DNA of 64,000 nucleotides, from NCBI GenBank assembly GCA_963798745.1, contig CAWCUF010000007.1, forward strand, positions 443,400 through 507,399, given 5' to 3'. The notes below the pieces were generated by a model. It searched no databases and was not told the origin of the DNA. It was given only the letters and a program-made list of their open reading frames with translations. The first letter of the stretch is position 1. Every line of letters begins with the position of its first letter. The position numbers were made by a program, and so were the translations under genes. Shown here in pieces: positions 1-9,707 of this stretch. The DNA is from Prado023 sp963798745. Its GTDB lineage: Bacteria; Actinomycetota; Actinomycetes; S36-B12; CAIYMF01.

Positions 1-944
1 TCCTGCTGATCGCGGCCACGAACCGCGCTGACAACCTCGACCCGGCCCTGCTGCGCCCGGGACGTTTCGACCGGCGGCTGTCCTTCGACCCGCCGACCCG
101 CGCGGGTCGGCTCGAGCTGCTCGGGCACTTCCTGGACCGCAAGGCGCACGCGGTCGAGCTCGACGACGCCGACGTCCGGGCCGGAATCGCAGCGGTCACC
201 CAGGGCTACACCCCGGTGATGATCGAGCACCTGCTCGACGAGGCGCTGGTCAACGCACTGCGCCGCGGCGACCAGGCCATGACCCGCGCCGATGTGGAGT
301 CCGCGCGGCTGACCGAGGAGATCGGCATGGGCCAGCCGGTGGCCTACACCGCGCACGAGACCCGGCTGATCGCCACCCACGAGTCCGGGCACGCCACGAT
401 GGCGCACCTGGTCGCCCCGCACCGGCGCCTGGAGGTCCTGAGCATCATCAAGCGCCGCGAGGCCCTGGGCATGCTCGCCCACGGTGACAGCGAGGACGTC
501 TTCACCCGCTCGCGCTCGGAGATGCTGGCGCTGATCCAGATCGCGATGGGCGGCCAGGTGGCTGAGGAGCTGTTCTTCGGCGACATCTCCACCGGACCCG
601 GCGGGGATCTGGCCTACGCCACCACGGTGGCCGCCCAGATGGTGGGAGCGGTCGGCATGGGTGGGTCGCTGGTGAGCCTGGCCGCGGTGCAGAACGGCGC
701 CCTGGCCGACTCCAACCTCGTGGGGCGCGTGCTGTCGGACCCCTCGGGGCGGGCGGCCGTCGAATCGATCCTCGCAGACCAGAAGCAGGTCGCCCGCGAG
801 CTGCTGAACGCCAACCGGCACCTCGTCGAGGCCCTGCGGGACGCCCTGATCGCCCGCCACGAGCTGGTCGGCCGGGAGATCCGCGACGTGATCGCGGCGG
901 CCGCCCCGCAGGTGGACCTGCGGGTCCCCGCCCCGCTGCCCTGA
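1..944 (+). CDS. FtsH-like ATP-dependent zinc metalloprotease (M41), 3' part
   Basis: The gene enters from the left edge in the frame whose codons begin at base 3. It opens inside the AAA ATPase second region of homology (ATNRADNLDPALLRPGRFDRR-like, arginine finger) and continues into an M41 peptidase domain. The zinc motif is HESGH at about 372-386 (FtsH usually has HEAGH), and a downstream GDISTGPGGDLAYAT stretch sits where FtsH places its third zinc ligand. FtsH-type enzymes are membrane-bound hexamers that pull out and degrade membrane and regulatory proteins. The peptidase half is divergent from housekeeping FtsH and the C-terminal tail is short, so this may be a paralogue. The N-terminal half, including any membrane segments, lies outside the window. 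Confidence 0.85.
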   Translation, partial: LLIAATNRADNLDPALLRPGRFDRRLSFDPPTRAGRLELLGHFLDRKAHAVELDDADVRAGIAAVTQGYTPVMIEHLLDEALVNALRRGDQAMTRADVESARLTEEIGMGQPVAYTAHETRLIATHESGHATMAHLVAPHRRLEVLSIIKRREALGMLAHGDSEDVFTRSRSEMLALIQIAMGGQVAEELFFGDISTGPGGDLAYATTVAAQMVGAVGMGGSLVSLAAVQNGALADSNLVGRVLSDPSGRAAVESILADQKQVARELLNANRHLVEALRDALIARHELVGREIRDVIAAAAPQVDLRVPAPLP

Positions 945-963
945 GCCCCCGGGTCGGCCAAGT

Positions 964-1125
964 GCCGAGTCGTGGTCGAAAGACCGTCGAGATCGGCCCG
1001 ACGCGGCGCGGAATGCGCTCCGCGTGGTTGAAAAACCCGCCCGTGAGCGGCCGGGTTCAACCACACGGAGCGCACTTGGGCTTCTTGGGCGGCCGCGCGG
1101 GAGCCCTATCAACCACAACTCGGCG
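964..1125. repeat. Family A nested inverted repeat, copy 1
   Basis: This intergenic repeat of about 160 bp sits between two convergent genes. The outer arms are GCCGAGTCGTGGTCGAAA (964-981) and its near-complement ending ACAACTCGGC (1106-1124). The inner arms, GCGCTCCGCGTGGTTGAA (from 1016) and TTCAACCACACGGAGCGC (1056-1073), are almost perfect. Copies lie at 4039-4199 and 21929-22245. All copies carry the GTGGTYGAA core in every arm. No coding capacity is evident. Confidence 0.8.
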
Positions 1126-1223
1126 TTTGGCGTGGGAAGTGCAGGGGGCACCGGCCACGGACCACGGATGAGCTCGCGGGGTGGCCGCCGGCGCACGTGG
1201 GGCGGCAGTGACGAAAGGGCGGC

Positions 1224-2213
1224 TCAGTAGCCGATCCGACCTTCGATGGCAGCCGCGAGCCGGGCCATGAGTTCGGCGGCATGGCGGCGGATGTCACGCA
1301 TGTCCCAGCGGATCACCCGGAAGCCCAGACGCTCCAGCGACTCCTGCCTGCGCTTCTCCCAGGCCAGCACGTCGGGGCTGACGTACTTGCTCATGCCGTC
1401 AGCCTCGCCGATCAGCCGGGCCTCCGGCCAGAGGAAGTCGGGGTACACCTCGCCCTGCGGGGTGCTGATCGGCACCTGCAGCAGCGGAAGTGGGAGGCCG
1501 TGGCAGATCATCTCGCCGTAGCTCAGCGACTCGAGGGCGGACTCACGCCGCGGGTCGATCCAATTCAGCATCGCGGCCCACGGTCTCGCAGTGCGCCGCG
1601 TCGTCGCCACCTCGGCGGCGTCCAGGAGCGGCTGCCGTGCGGCGGCCAGGCTCGTGGGTCGCGTGTAGTTCTCGCGCAGCCGACGTGAGCCGACGCGCTC
1701 GATCAGGGCCAGTCGGGCAGCCGCGTCCAGGGTGATCAGGGCGGCGGGCAGGGGCTGCCCGACTGCGACATCGACCGCGGTCCGCGCGGGCGTGGTCACC
1801 ACCAGACCGCTCGGGTGGGCGGCACGGTGCGCCGCGGGCAGTCCGCGCACGGCGACCGTGAGCCGCTCGTCGCGCACCGACCTCACCCCCGGGGCGGGTG
1901 TCGCGGTGAAGGCCGGCACTGCCTGCGCGGCCGCTCGTGGGTCATCGAGGGCGAGCCCCCACGCGAGGGCCGCGGTCTCGTGGCTGGCGATCAGTCGGGG
2001 CCGCAGCAACTGTTGGGCGCGAGCGTGCATCAGGTGCAGGTCGACGGCGTCGGTGGGCACCGCGTCGGCACTGATGAAGACCCCGCGGCCCAGCGCGACG
2101 ACCCGCCCGCCGGCCACCGCGGTGCGCAGCGCTGCGCGAGTCACGCCCAGCGGCTCGACGTCCGCGCAGGTGAAGGGGGTTCTCGGTGGTTCCCACCGGA
2201 TCGTGTTGGGCAC
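1224..2213 (-). CDS. AbiEi antitoxin-like / DUF559 nuclease-fold protein (paralogue 1)
   Basis: The 329-aa product has an N-terminal part like the AbiEi family (type IV toxin-antitoxin antitoxins): TPFTCADVEPLGVTRAAL helix-turn-helix, then GRGVF, then an ASHETAALAWGL block. Its C-terminal part resembles DUF559/Vsr-type PD-(D/E)xK folds: YPDFLW, LIGEADG and LGFRVIRW. I chose the GTG at 2213 because the second paralogue (43774-44763) begins at the same aligned position and then has exactly the same length. No AbiEii-type nucleotidyltransferase toxin adjoins it, so it is not a classic AbiE pair. Such solitary proteins are common in actinobacteria and their role is unknown. A DNA-binding regulator or nuclease role is inference. 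Confidence 0.75.
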   Translation of the reverse strand: MPNTIRWEPPRTPFTCADVEPLGVTRAALRTAVAGGRVVALGRGVFISADAVPTDAVDLHLMHARAQQLLRPRLIASHETAALAWGLALDDPRAAAQAVPAFTATPAPGVRSVRDERLTVAVRGLPAAHRAAHPSGLVVTTPARTAVDVAVGQPLPAALITLDAAARLALIERVGSRRLRENYTRPTSLAAARQPLLDAAEVATTRRTARPWAAMLNWIDPRRESALESLSYGEMICHGLPLPLLQVPISTPQGEVYPDFLWPEARLIGEADGMSKYVSPDVLAWEKRRQESLERLGFRVIRWDMRDIRRHAAELMARLAAAIEGRIGY

Positions 2214-2439
2214 GGGCCTACCCTGCCGAGCGTCCGACGGATCGGGAACCCCCCGCCCGCCGATCTGTGGACAACCCTCCCCGCGTTGCCCCGTGCTCCC
2301 TAACGGGTGATAGGTGCGGGTGCGTGGTTGCTCCACACCTCACCCGGAGGTCTTCATCACAGTCCAGCAGACACGCCGTACCTAACGTCCGTGGTCAGTA
2401 CACCTGATATGGAGTGGCCTGTTGTCAAGTGGGCAGGTG

Positions 2440-2479
2440 AAGGCCCCCGCCCGGGGTTGTGTTTCCGGGTGGGGGCCTT
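2440..2479 (+). terminator. Strong rho-independent-type hairpin with no upstream gene
   Basis: A 15-bp stem (2440-2454 with 2465-2479, one G-U pair) with a 10-nt loop is followed by CTTCTTCTTGTTG on the + strand. The 497-bp gap 2214-2710 holds no protein gene that I can support, so the terminator may end a small RNA transcribed from about 2230 or be left from a gene destroyed when the neighbouring IS arrived. Confidence 0.55.
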
Positions 2480-2710
2480 CTTCTTGTTGACCGTCGGTGC
2501 GCGGGGTGGCCAGCGTGTCGTTGGCGACGCGCGGTCAGACTGATATGCGCGGGTTGGTTACCGCAGGACGGTGGTTCGGCAGGAACGGGACCGCGTGTCT
2601 AGAGACGAGCGTGGCCCGGATCGGGCTACTCATAGGTGTTTCGCGGATCGTTCCTCGCGCTGCGACCACCCCGGCGCACCGTCGGACATCTGTGGGCGCG
2701 TCGGGCGGGT

Positions 2711-3799
2711 TCAGTCCAAGACGGCCAGGGACCAGCACCAGCCGGACAGCTCACGGGCGATCGCCACGTTGGCCACGGTGTTGCGTTTACGCCGGTCGAT
2801 GAACGTGACCCACCGGTGGTGCAGTCGCCGGTTGCCCTCGTCGCCGCGGGCCCGGGCGGCTGCCGGTGCCAACGCCCACCGGTCGCGCATGGTCTTGCCG
2901 GCCACGTAGCGGGGTCGGTGGTGCCAGGCCGCTTCGACCAGCAGCCGGCGGGCGTGACCGTTGCCGGTCTTGGTGATCGGTCCCTGGCTCCGGGAGCTCC
3001 CCGAGGAGTGCTCGGACGGGGTGAGCCCGACGAAGGCTCCGATGCTGGCGCCGGTGAAGCGGTGCCAGTCACCGATCTCGACGGCCAATGCGAACCCGGT
3101 CAGGGTGCCAACCCCGCGCAGGCACCCGAGCCGGCGCACGACCGGGGTGAACTCCGAGTCCGCGGCCATCTCCTCGATTGCGGTGTCCAGCCGGTCCCGG
3201 CGGGCCTTCACCGCCAGGACCGCTTCGTAGTCGGAGTCGAAGGCCAGCCGGGTCGTGTTCGAGGTCAGTTGCGGCAACGCCTCCCGGCGCAGCCAGGTGT
3301 CGTGCTTGCCGGTCCACGCGTCGCCGCCGTTGTAGACGATGCCGTGTCGCAGCAGCAGTTTGGACAGCCGGTGTCGGGCGCGCATCAGGTCACCGCGGGC
3401 GTCCTCCCGGGCCCGGACCAGGTCACGCGCGGCCTCCTGGTCCACTGTCGGGATGGCCACCGGGGTGATCTCATCCAGGCGCACCAACCTGGCCAGATGC
3501 AGGGCGTCCTTGGCGTCGGTCTTGACCCGGTCACCAGCCGGGCGCTGCAACTTCGACGGGGCCACCACCTCGCAGCGGATCCCGGCCGCCGTCAACGACC
3601 GATACAACCCGAACCCGGTCGGCCCGGCCTCGTAAGCCACCGCCACCGGGCCCGGCAGATCCGCCACCCAGGACCGGATGTGCTCGTATGACGGGGTCAG
3701 CTTGGACTGGAACAACTCGCCCGTGACGCCATCGATCGCGGCTGCCGCCACCGATCGGGCGTGCACGTCGAGCCCCACACTCGTACGCTCAGTGAACAC
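2711..3799 (-). CDS. IS110-family transposase (DEDD)
   Basis: The product of about 362 aa has the IS110 layout. The N-terminal RuvC-like DEDD domain begins VGLDVHARSVAAAAID and carries KTDAKDALHLARL. The C-terminal Tnp2 part includes the LRGVGTLTGF helix-hairpin-helix-like segment and the SSGSSRSQGPITKTGN stretch that carries the catalytic serine in this family. I chose the GTG at 3799 because GGAAGAGG lies 7 nt upstream; an in-frame TTG at 3817 is the alternative. IS110 enzymes integrate without classical inverted repeats, guided by a bridge RNA. The gene looks intact. Confidence 0.92.
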   Translation of the reverse strand: MFTERTSVGLDVHARSVAAAAIDGVTGELFQSKLTPSYEHIRSWVADLPGPVAVAYEAGPTGFGLYRSLTAAGIRCEVVAPSKLQRPAGDRVKTDAKDALHLARLVRLDEITPVAIPTVDQEAARDLVRAREDARGDLMRARHRLSKLLLRHGIVYNGGDAWTGKHDTWLRREALPQLTSNTTRLAFDSDYEAVLAVKARRDRLDTAIEEMAADSEFTPVVRRLGCLRGVGTLTGFALAVEIGDWHRFTGASIGAFVGLTPSEHSSGSSRSQGPITKTGNGHARRLLVEAAWHHRPRYVAGKTMRDRWALAPAAARARGDEGNRRLHHRWVTFIDRRKRNTVANVAIARELSGWCWSLAVLD

Positions 3800-3884
3800 C
3801 GGGGCCTCTTCCCACAACTGTCGGATAGGCCGAGCAGGCGGCCCCTGCTCGGTAACCCACGAACATGCGTGAGCGAGGCCCCGG
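3799..3884 (-). ncRNA. Candidate IS110 bridge RNA / structured left end
   Basis: The non-coding DNA just upstream of the transposase start folds well. The 10-bp outer stem CCGGGGCCTC (3799-3808) pairs with GAGGCCCCGG (3875-3884) and encloses a 9-bp hairpin CCGAGCAGG (3830-3838) / CCTGCTCGG (3844-3852). In the IS110 group the bridge RNA is encoded in the non-coding end upstream of the transposase. The outer stem overlaps the GTG start, so it could also affect translation. The full RNA could extend to about 4000. Its target-binding and donor-binding loops cannot be assigned by eye. Confidence 0.4.
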
Positions 3885-4038
3885 CCCGCAACCCCTCAGC
3901 AACCCTGAGCGGTCACCCATACCGTCTAGCCCCCGGGCTGGGGAGCACGGGGCAACGAGCAGGTGAAGCCGGCGCCTGCGTCGCGCCGGCACCGTCGGGA
4001 TGGTTCGCACCCTCCGGGCGATCGTCGGTAGGTCAACC

Positions 4039-4199
4039 GCCGAGTTGTGGTCGAAAGACCGTCCAGATCGGCCCGACGCGGCGCGAAACGCGCTCCGCGT
4101 GGTTGAAAAACCCACCCGTGCGGGCCCGGGTTCGACCACACGGAGCGCGCTTGGGCCTGTTGGGCGGCCGCGTGGGGGCCCTATCAACCACAACTCGGC
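4039..4199. repeat. Family A nested inverted repeat, copy 2
   Basis: This copy is about 85-90 % identical by eye to 964-1125, with the same outer GCCGAGTTGTGGTCGAAA / ATCAACCACAACTCGGC arms and inner CGCTCCGCGTGGTTGAA / TTCGACCACACGGAGCG arms. It lies downstream of the glyoxalase-like gene (minus strand) and next to the IS110 element. The rest of 3885-4273 has no coding signal I can support. Confidence 0.8.
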
Positions 4200-4273
4200 A
4201 ACTCAGCCCCGGTCGTTGTCCCCGGCCCGACTTCCAGAAGGTTCGCGTCTGCACCCCGCCTGATCAGGGCGGG

Positions 4274-4918
4274 TCAGTCGACGCGGACGACCCCACGCGG
4301 GGTCAGCAGCGTGACGGCGGCGAGCCCCGGCCCGGCCGGGTCGTGCTCGTCCAACCAGTTGACGTCCACCTCGTCGAGCGGGTGATGCGCCGGTTCTCCC
4401 AGCCAGGTCGAGATCCGCTCCGGGGAGCCGGCGATGTCCAGTTGGGCGATGCGCACATCCGCACCACCGGCCGAGGGATGCTCGGCCGCGTCGCCGAGCC
4501 AGTGCACGAAGAACGGCACTTGGGCGTCCTCCATGGTGTCCAGGACGCCGATCTGCTGCCAGCACAGGTCGTAGCCGTCGGGGCGCACGCGGTGCCCGGA
4601 GACCGCCTGGCGGCCCAGCCGCGCCTCAACGGCGGGCATGTTCTTGACCGAGACCACCCAGCTCATCCAGCCGCCGCCCTGGTCGGCCCGGGCGCGTACG
4701 GCCCGGCCGAAGGGCGCGCTGTAGGCAGCCGGATGCTCGAGGGCGCTCACGACCTCGATGTAGGTGCCCCCGGCCAGGGGCAGGATGAAGTTGCGCGTGC
4801 CGAACCTCGGGTGCAGGCCACCGTCGGTGAAGGTCGCTCCGAGCGCGGCGCCGATCCGCTGGACGGTATCGGCCAGGTGCTCGACGGGTGCGGCGTACGA
4901 GACGTGATCCAAGCGCAT
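4274..4918 (-). CDS. Glyoxalase-like (VOC superfamily) domain protein
   Basis: The 214-aa product begins MRLDHVSYAAP, a typical VOC strand with a metal-ligand-type histidine, followed by LGATFTDGGLHPRFGTRNFILPL and YIEVVSALEHP. This pattern fits the Glyoxalase_3-like group. VOC proteins are small metalloenzymes (glyoxalases, dioxygenases, resistance proteins) and the substrate cannot be inferred. The ATG at 4918 was chosen because the homology begins there; upstream in-frame sequence is low-complexity Gly/Arg. It is divergent from the citrate synthase gene to its right. Confidence 0.75.
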   Translation of the reverse strand: MRLDHVSYAAPVEHLADTVQRIGAALGATFTDGGLHPRFGTRNFILPLAGGTYIEVVSALEHPAAYSAPFGRAVRARADQGGGWMSWVVSVKNMPAVEARLGRQAVSGHRVRPDGYDLCWQQIGVLDTMEDAQVPFFVHWLGDAAEHPSAGGADVRIAQLDIAGSPERISTWLGEPAHHPLDEVDVNWLDEHDPAGPGLAAVTLLTPRGVVRVD

Positions 4919-5129
4919 GGCCCCATCGAACACTGCCCGCCCACCGCCACGCGCACCGCCCCCCGGATCGAGGCCCAGCGACCCTTGACGCACCGGGCAC
5001 CCTCGTGGGATGGCAATACCCGCAGGGGTACGCTTTCGCAGGCTGAGGATGCGGGGTGGAGCGGCACCCGCGGGCCCCCGTCGCTAGGGTGGTCGGCACG
5101 ACGGATGTGCTGTCTCTGGGAGGATCTCG

Positions 5130-6425
<1,296 letters not shown>

Positions 6426-6453
6426 TCTGGCTGGCGACCGGTACGCCCGCCGC

Positions 6454-7533
6454 TCAGTCGACCAGGCGGGCGGCCCCCGCCGCGACCCGTTCGTCGGTGG
6501 CCGTGAGCGCCACCCGTACGTGCCGCGCCCCCGCGGGTCCGTAGAAATCCCCGGGCGCCACCAGGATGCCGCGCTCGGCCAGCCAGCCGACGGTGTCCCA
6601 GCAGGGCTCGTCGCGGGTGGCCCAGAGGTAGAGCCCCGCGGCGGATTCGTCGATGCGCAGGCCGGCGCCGGTCAGCGCCGCCCACAGCAGTTCCCTCCGG
6701 GCTCGGTAGACCGCCCGCTGGGTGACCACATGCGTGTCGTCGTCGAGGGCCGCGATGGCCGCGGCCTGGACCGGTCCGGGCACCATCATCCCGGCGTGCT
6801 TGCGCACCTCGAGCAGCCGGGCGATCACCGCCGGGTCCCCGGCCGCGAACCCGAACCGGTAGCCGGCGAGGTTCGAGCGCTTGGACAGCGAGTGCAGCGC
6901 GAGTAGCCCGGTCGGGTCGCCGCCGCACACGTCGGGATGCAGCACCGACACCGGCGCCTGCGTCCAGGGCAGCTCGTAGTAGCACTCGTCGGACACGACC
7001 AGAACGCCACGCTCGCGCGCCCACGACACGACCTTGGCAAGGTGGTCGACGGGCAGCACCTTGCCGGTCGGGTTGCTCGGCGAGTTCAGCCAGAGCAACG
7101 ACACCCGCGCGGGGCCGATCGCCGTCAACGAGTCGGCGACCAGCACCTGCGCGCCGGCCAGCCGGGCGCCCACGTCGTAGGTGGGGTAGGCGACCTGCGG
7201 GATGACGACCCGGTCGCTCGGGCCCAGGCCCAGCAGCGTCGGCAGCCAGGCGACGAACTCCTTGGTGCCGATCGTGGGCAGCACGTCGATGCGCTCAGGT
7301 GCGCCGAGCCGGCGGGTCGTCCAACGCAGGATGGCCGCGCGGGTGGCCGGCGCCCCGGTGGTCAGTGGGTAGCCGGGCGAATCGGCGGCCGCGGCCAGGG
7401 CGTCGGCGATGACCGCCGGGGTCGGATCCACGGGGGTCCCCACCGACAGGTCGACGATCCCGTCAGGATGCTGCTCCGCGCGCTGCTTGTACGGCGCGAG
7501 CCGGTCCCACGGGAAGTCGGGCAGCGCCCTCAG
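6454..7533 (-). CDS. dapC: Succinyldiaminopimelate transaminase (PLP aminotransferase)
   Basis: This fold-type I aminotransferase converts N-succinyl-2-amino-6-ketopimelate to N-succinyl-LL-diaminopimelate in the succinylase lysine/peptidoglycan pathway. The PLP lysine lies in SLSKRSNLAGYRFGF; NSPSNPTGK and SDECYYEL are also visible. Homology runs upstream of the first GTG (7443) through LPDFPWDRLAPYKQRAEQHP, typical of DapC N-termini, yet that stretch has no ATG, GTG or TTG. A CTG at 7531-7533 has AGGAG 8 nt upstream and overlaps the fdxA stop (aaCTGAgg), so a non-canonical CTG start giving about 359 aa is the best explanation. It is translationally coupled to fdxA, and dapD and dapE lie nearby. 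Confidence 0.9.
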   Translation of the reverse strand: MRALPDFPWDRLAPYKQRAEQHPDGIVDLSVGTPVDPTPAVIADALAAAADSPGYPLTTGAPATRAAILRWTTRRLGAPERIDVLPTIGTKEFVAWLPTLLGLGPSDRVVIPQVAYPTYDVGARLAGAQVLVADSLTAIGPARVSLLWLNSPSNPTGKVLPVDHLAKVVSWARERGVLVVSDECYYELPWTQAPVSVLHPDVCGGDPTGLLALHSLSKRSNLAGYRFGFAAGDPAVIARLLEVRKHAGMMVPGPVQAAAIAALDDDTHVVTQRAVYRARRELLWAALTGAGLRIDESAAGLYLWATRDEPCWDTVGWLAERGILVAPGDFYGPAGARHVRVALTATDERVAAGAARLVD

Positions 7534-7856
7534 TTGTCGTGCTCCTGGGGCGGCAGCGCCTTCACCAGCGGCACGTCCTTGGCGATCAGGCCGAGCTTGG
7601 CCGCACCGCCGGGGGAGCCGAGGTCCTCGAAGAACTCAGCGTTGGCCGCGGTGTACTCGCTCCACTGCGCGGGCACGTCGTCCTCGTAGTAGATGGCCTC
7701 CACCGGGCAGACCGGCTCGCACGCCCCGCAGTCCACGCACTCATCGGGATGGATGTAGAGCATCCGCTCGCCCTCGTAGATGCAATCCACGGGGCATTCC
7801 TCGATGCACGCCTTGTCCTTGAGGTCCACGCAGGGCAGCGCGATGGTGTAGGTCAT
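7530..7856 (-). CDS. fdxA: Ferredoxin FdxA, seven-iron type
   Basis: The 108-aa ferredoxin has eight cysteines at residues 9, 17, 21, 25, 40, 43, 46 and 50, the arrangement of the [3Fe-4S]/[4Fe-4S] ferredoxins of actinobacteria. MTYTIALPCVDLKDK is the classical N-terminus. It is a cytoplasmic electron carrier. It overlaps the proposed dapC start by 4 nt; the fdx-dapC pair is conserved in actinobacteria (Rv1177-Rv1178). Confidence 0.95.
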   Translation of the reverse strand: MTYTIALPCVDLKDKACIEECPVDCIYEGERMLYIHPDECVDCGACEPVCPVEAIYYEDDVPAQWSEYTAANAEFFEDLGSPGGAAKLGLIAKDVPLVKALPPQEHDN

Positions 7857-7952
7857 CGGTACTCCAATCCGGTTCTGCCGATGCCAGTGATCCTAGTGCT
7901 GTTCCCTGCGATTGGCGCCGCCGGTGCCGACCGGTTCGAGAGGCGGATTGCG

Positions 7953-9707
7953 CTATGACCCGCACACCACGTTGGGGGTCGGCTTGTACCGCGTGAAGAA
8001 GGTCTCGGTCTTCACCGACCTGCCGTCGTTGATCCGCCGTCGGGTCACCGAGATGTCGAAACCGCGGACCCCGGCCGAGGGCACGCAGCGCTCACCGGTG
8101 TCCTCGATGGTGGTGAAGTCGGTGAAGTTCGTGCGCGGGCTGAACGAGGCGGTCACCTCGTCCCACTTCTTGGTCCCCCACATCTCGATCAGGACCCCGT
8201 CGCTCTGCCGGGTTGCGCTGATGAGCACCCCGTTGCCGGTCTCGTTGCGCATCTTCAGGTCGAGGTACCCCCAGGCCACCGTGGCCTCCAAGCCTGCCTG
8301 GTAGCGCGAGATGTACAGGCCGTGCGGATGCTGCTCGATCCGCTCGAGGCCCGCGTAGAAGCCTGCGGTCCACATCGCGGTGGTGATGATCGACACCCCA
8401 CCGCCGAGCTCCTCGCGGAACCGGCCGCCGGAGATGATGAAGCCCTCGGTGAAGCCGTTGGCCGCGGTGCGCTCCCCGACCGTGCCGTTCATCGAGAACG
8501 TGTCGCCCGGCTTGAGGATCGTGCCGTTGATCCGGCGCGCCGCCTCGCCCACGTTGGTGTAGCGGTAGGCCGCGGGCACGAAGGGCTGGCGGAAGCTGGA
8601 CAGCTTCTCCTTGATGTTCAGCGCCCTGGCGTCGGCGGTGGTGAAGGCCGCCCGGGACTTCGACAGCTCCACGGGTGCCACGCGGTCGGCCGCCTGGGTC
8701 TCGGGCAGCACCGCCAGGACCGCGGTGCCGAGCTCCTCGGGGTCGATCGCCCGGCCCGCGCGGGAGGGGATCACGACCGGCTTGCCGCCCTCGATCCGGA
8801 TGTCCGCGTTGCGACCGGTCCGTTCGATGCCCTCGAGCTCGCCGCCCAGGTCCTTGTGCAGTCCCTTGCCGTCGAGCTCGGCGACCAGCGTCGTGCCCCT
8901 GGCGGTGAACGTGAGGTTGGCGGCGATGTCGGCCGGCGGGATCTCCGCCTCCTGCTCGTCGGCGTCCTCCCCGACGCGCAGGGTGACGGGCAGGGCTACC
9001 GCAGGCTCGGCGATCTCGGTGAAGACCCGGGTGGCCTCGGCGTCGCTGATGGCGGTCGGCACCGGGGTCATCGGCAGGTCCAGGGGCGTGGCGACCGGCT
9101 GCATGTAGGCCGCCGACACGACATCGGTCGCGGCCGGGACGTCCAGGGAGGCGCCGGGCTCGCCCTTGGTCTCCTTGGCCACCGCCTTCTTCGTGTACCT
9201 GATCGTGGGCTCCACCGGGTCGGTGGCCGACTCCGTCGCGATCGGGGCCAGGGCGGCGCCCAGCGCGGTCTCGTCGGTCGTGGTGATCAGGTCGAGGGTG
9301 ACCTCTCCACGCAGGTGGGCCAGCAGCTCGGAGGGCCGCCAGATGGTGCCGGCGGCCTGCTCCACGGTCGCGTTCCAGTCCACGGCCAGTCCCGAGGTGG
9401 CGGGCTCCAACTCGGCTGTCTCCTCGCCGGCGCGCACCTCGATCGGAGCGTCCGCCTGCTCACCGAGCGCTGCCTCGAGCGTGGCTGCAGCCTCCGGCGC
9501 GGACTCCCCACCGATGTCGACCCCGCGCACCGAGGTGCCGGCCGGGACGTCGCCGGACACTGCGGCCACGGTCGCGGCATACCCGCCGACGAGCAGCACC
9601 ACCACACCGCCGATCGCGATCGCGACCCAGCGCCGGGTGCGGCGCGCAGGTGGCTGGTCGGCCGGCGCGGCAGGGTCCTGGGCAGGGTCCTCGAGGGGCG
9701 CAGTCAC
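7953..9707 (-). CDS. VanW family protein with peptidoglycan-binding-like repeats
   Basis: The 584-aa product has a short cytoplasmic N-terminus (Pro/Ala/Arg-rich), one membrane segment at about residues 26-50, then two YoaR-type putative peptidoglycan-binding regions. The VanW domain at about 380-510 carries the INGTILKPGDTFSMN, GFTEGFIISGGRF and ELGGG segments. VanW proteins occur in some vancomycin-resistance clusters, but their biochemical role is not established. This one is most likely a membrane-anchored extracytoplasmic cell-wall protein. The start is GTG 9707; the ribosome binding site is weak. Confidence 0.85.
   Translation of the reverse strand: MTAPLEDPAQDPAAPADQPPARRTRRWVAIAIGGVVVLLVGGYAATVAAVSGDVPAGTSVRGVDIGGESAPEAAATLEAALGEQADAPIEVRAGEETAELEPATSGLAVDWNATVEQAAGTIWRPSELLAHLRGEVTLDLITTTDETALGAALAPIATESATDPVEPTIRYTKKAVAKETKGEPGASLDVPAATDVVSAAYMQPVATPLDLPMTPVPTAISDAEATRVFTEIAEPAVALPVTLRVGEDADEQEAEIPPADIAANLTFTARGTTLVAELDGKGLHKDLGGELEGIERTGRNADIRIEGGKPVVIPSRAGRAIDPEELGTAVLAVLPETQAADRVAPVELSKSRAAFTTADARALNIKEKLSSFRQPFVPAAYRYTNVGEAARRINGTILKPGDTFSMNGTVGERTAANGFTEGFIISGGRFREELGGGVSIITTAMWTAGFYAGLERIEQHPHGLYISRYQAGLEATVAWGYLDLKMRNETGNGVLISATRQSDGVLIEMWGTKKWDEVTASFSPRTNFTDFTTIEDTGERCVPSAGVRGFDISVTRRRINDGRSVKTETFFTRYKPTPNVVCGS

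Larger units (their letters stand above)
2711..3884 (-). mobile_element. IS110-family insertion sequence (minimal extent)
   Basis: The element consists of the transposase plus its structured upstream end. IS110 elements lack conspicuous terminal inverted repeats and usually make no target duplication, so exact ends are not readable here; the true element probably spans about 2640-4035. It sits directly beside family A repeat copy 2. IS110 relatives are known to insert in or beside palindromic intergenic repeats, so this repeat may have been the target. Confidence 0.7.

Noticed and set aside
2626..3691. Open frames on the + strand across the IS110 transposase
   Set aside because: The transposase motifs lie on the minus strand; the + frames are shadows with no recognisable domain.
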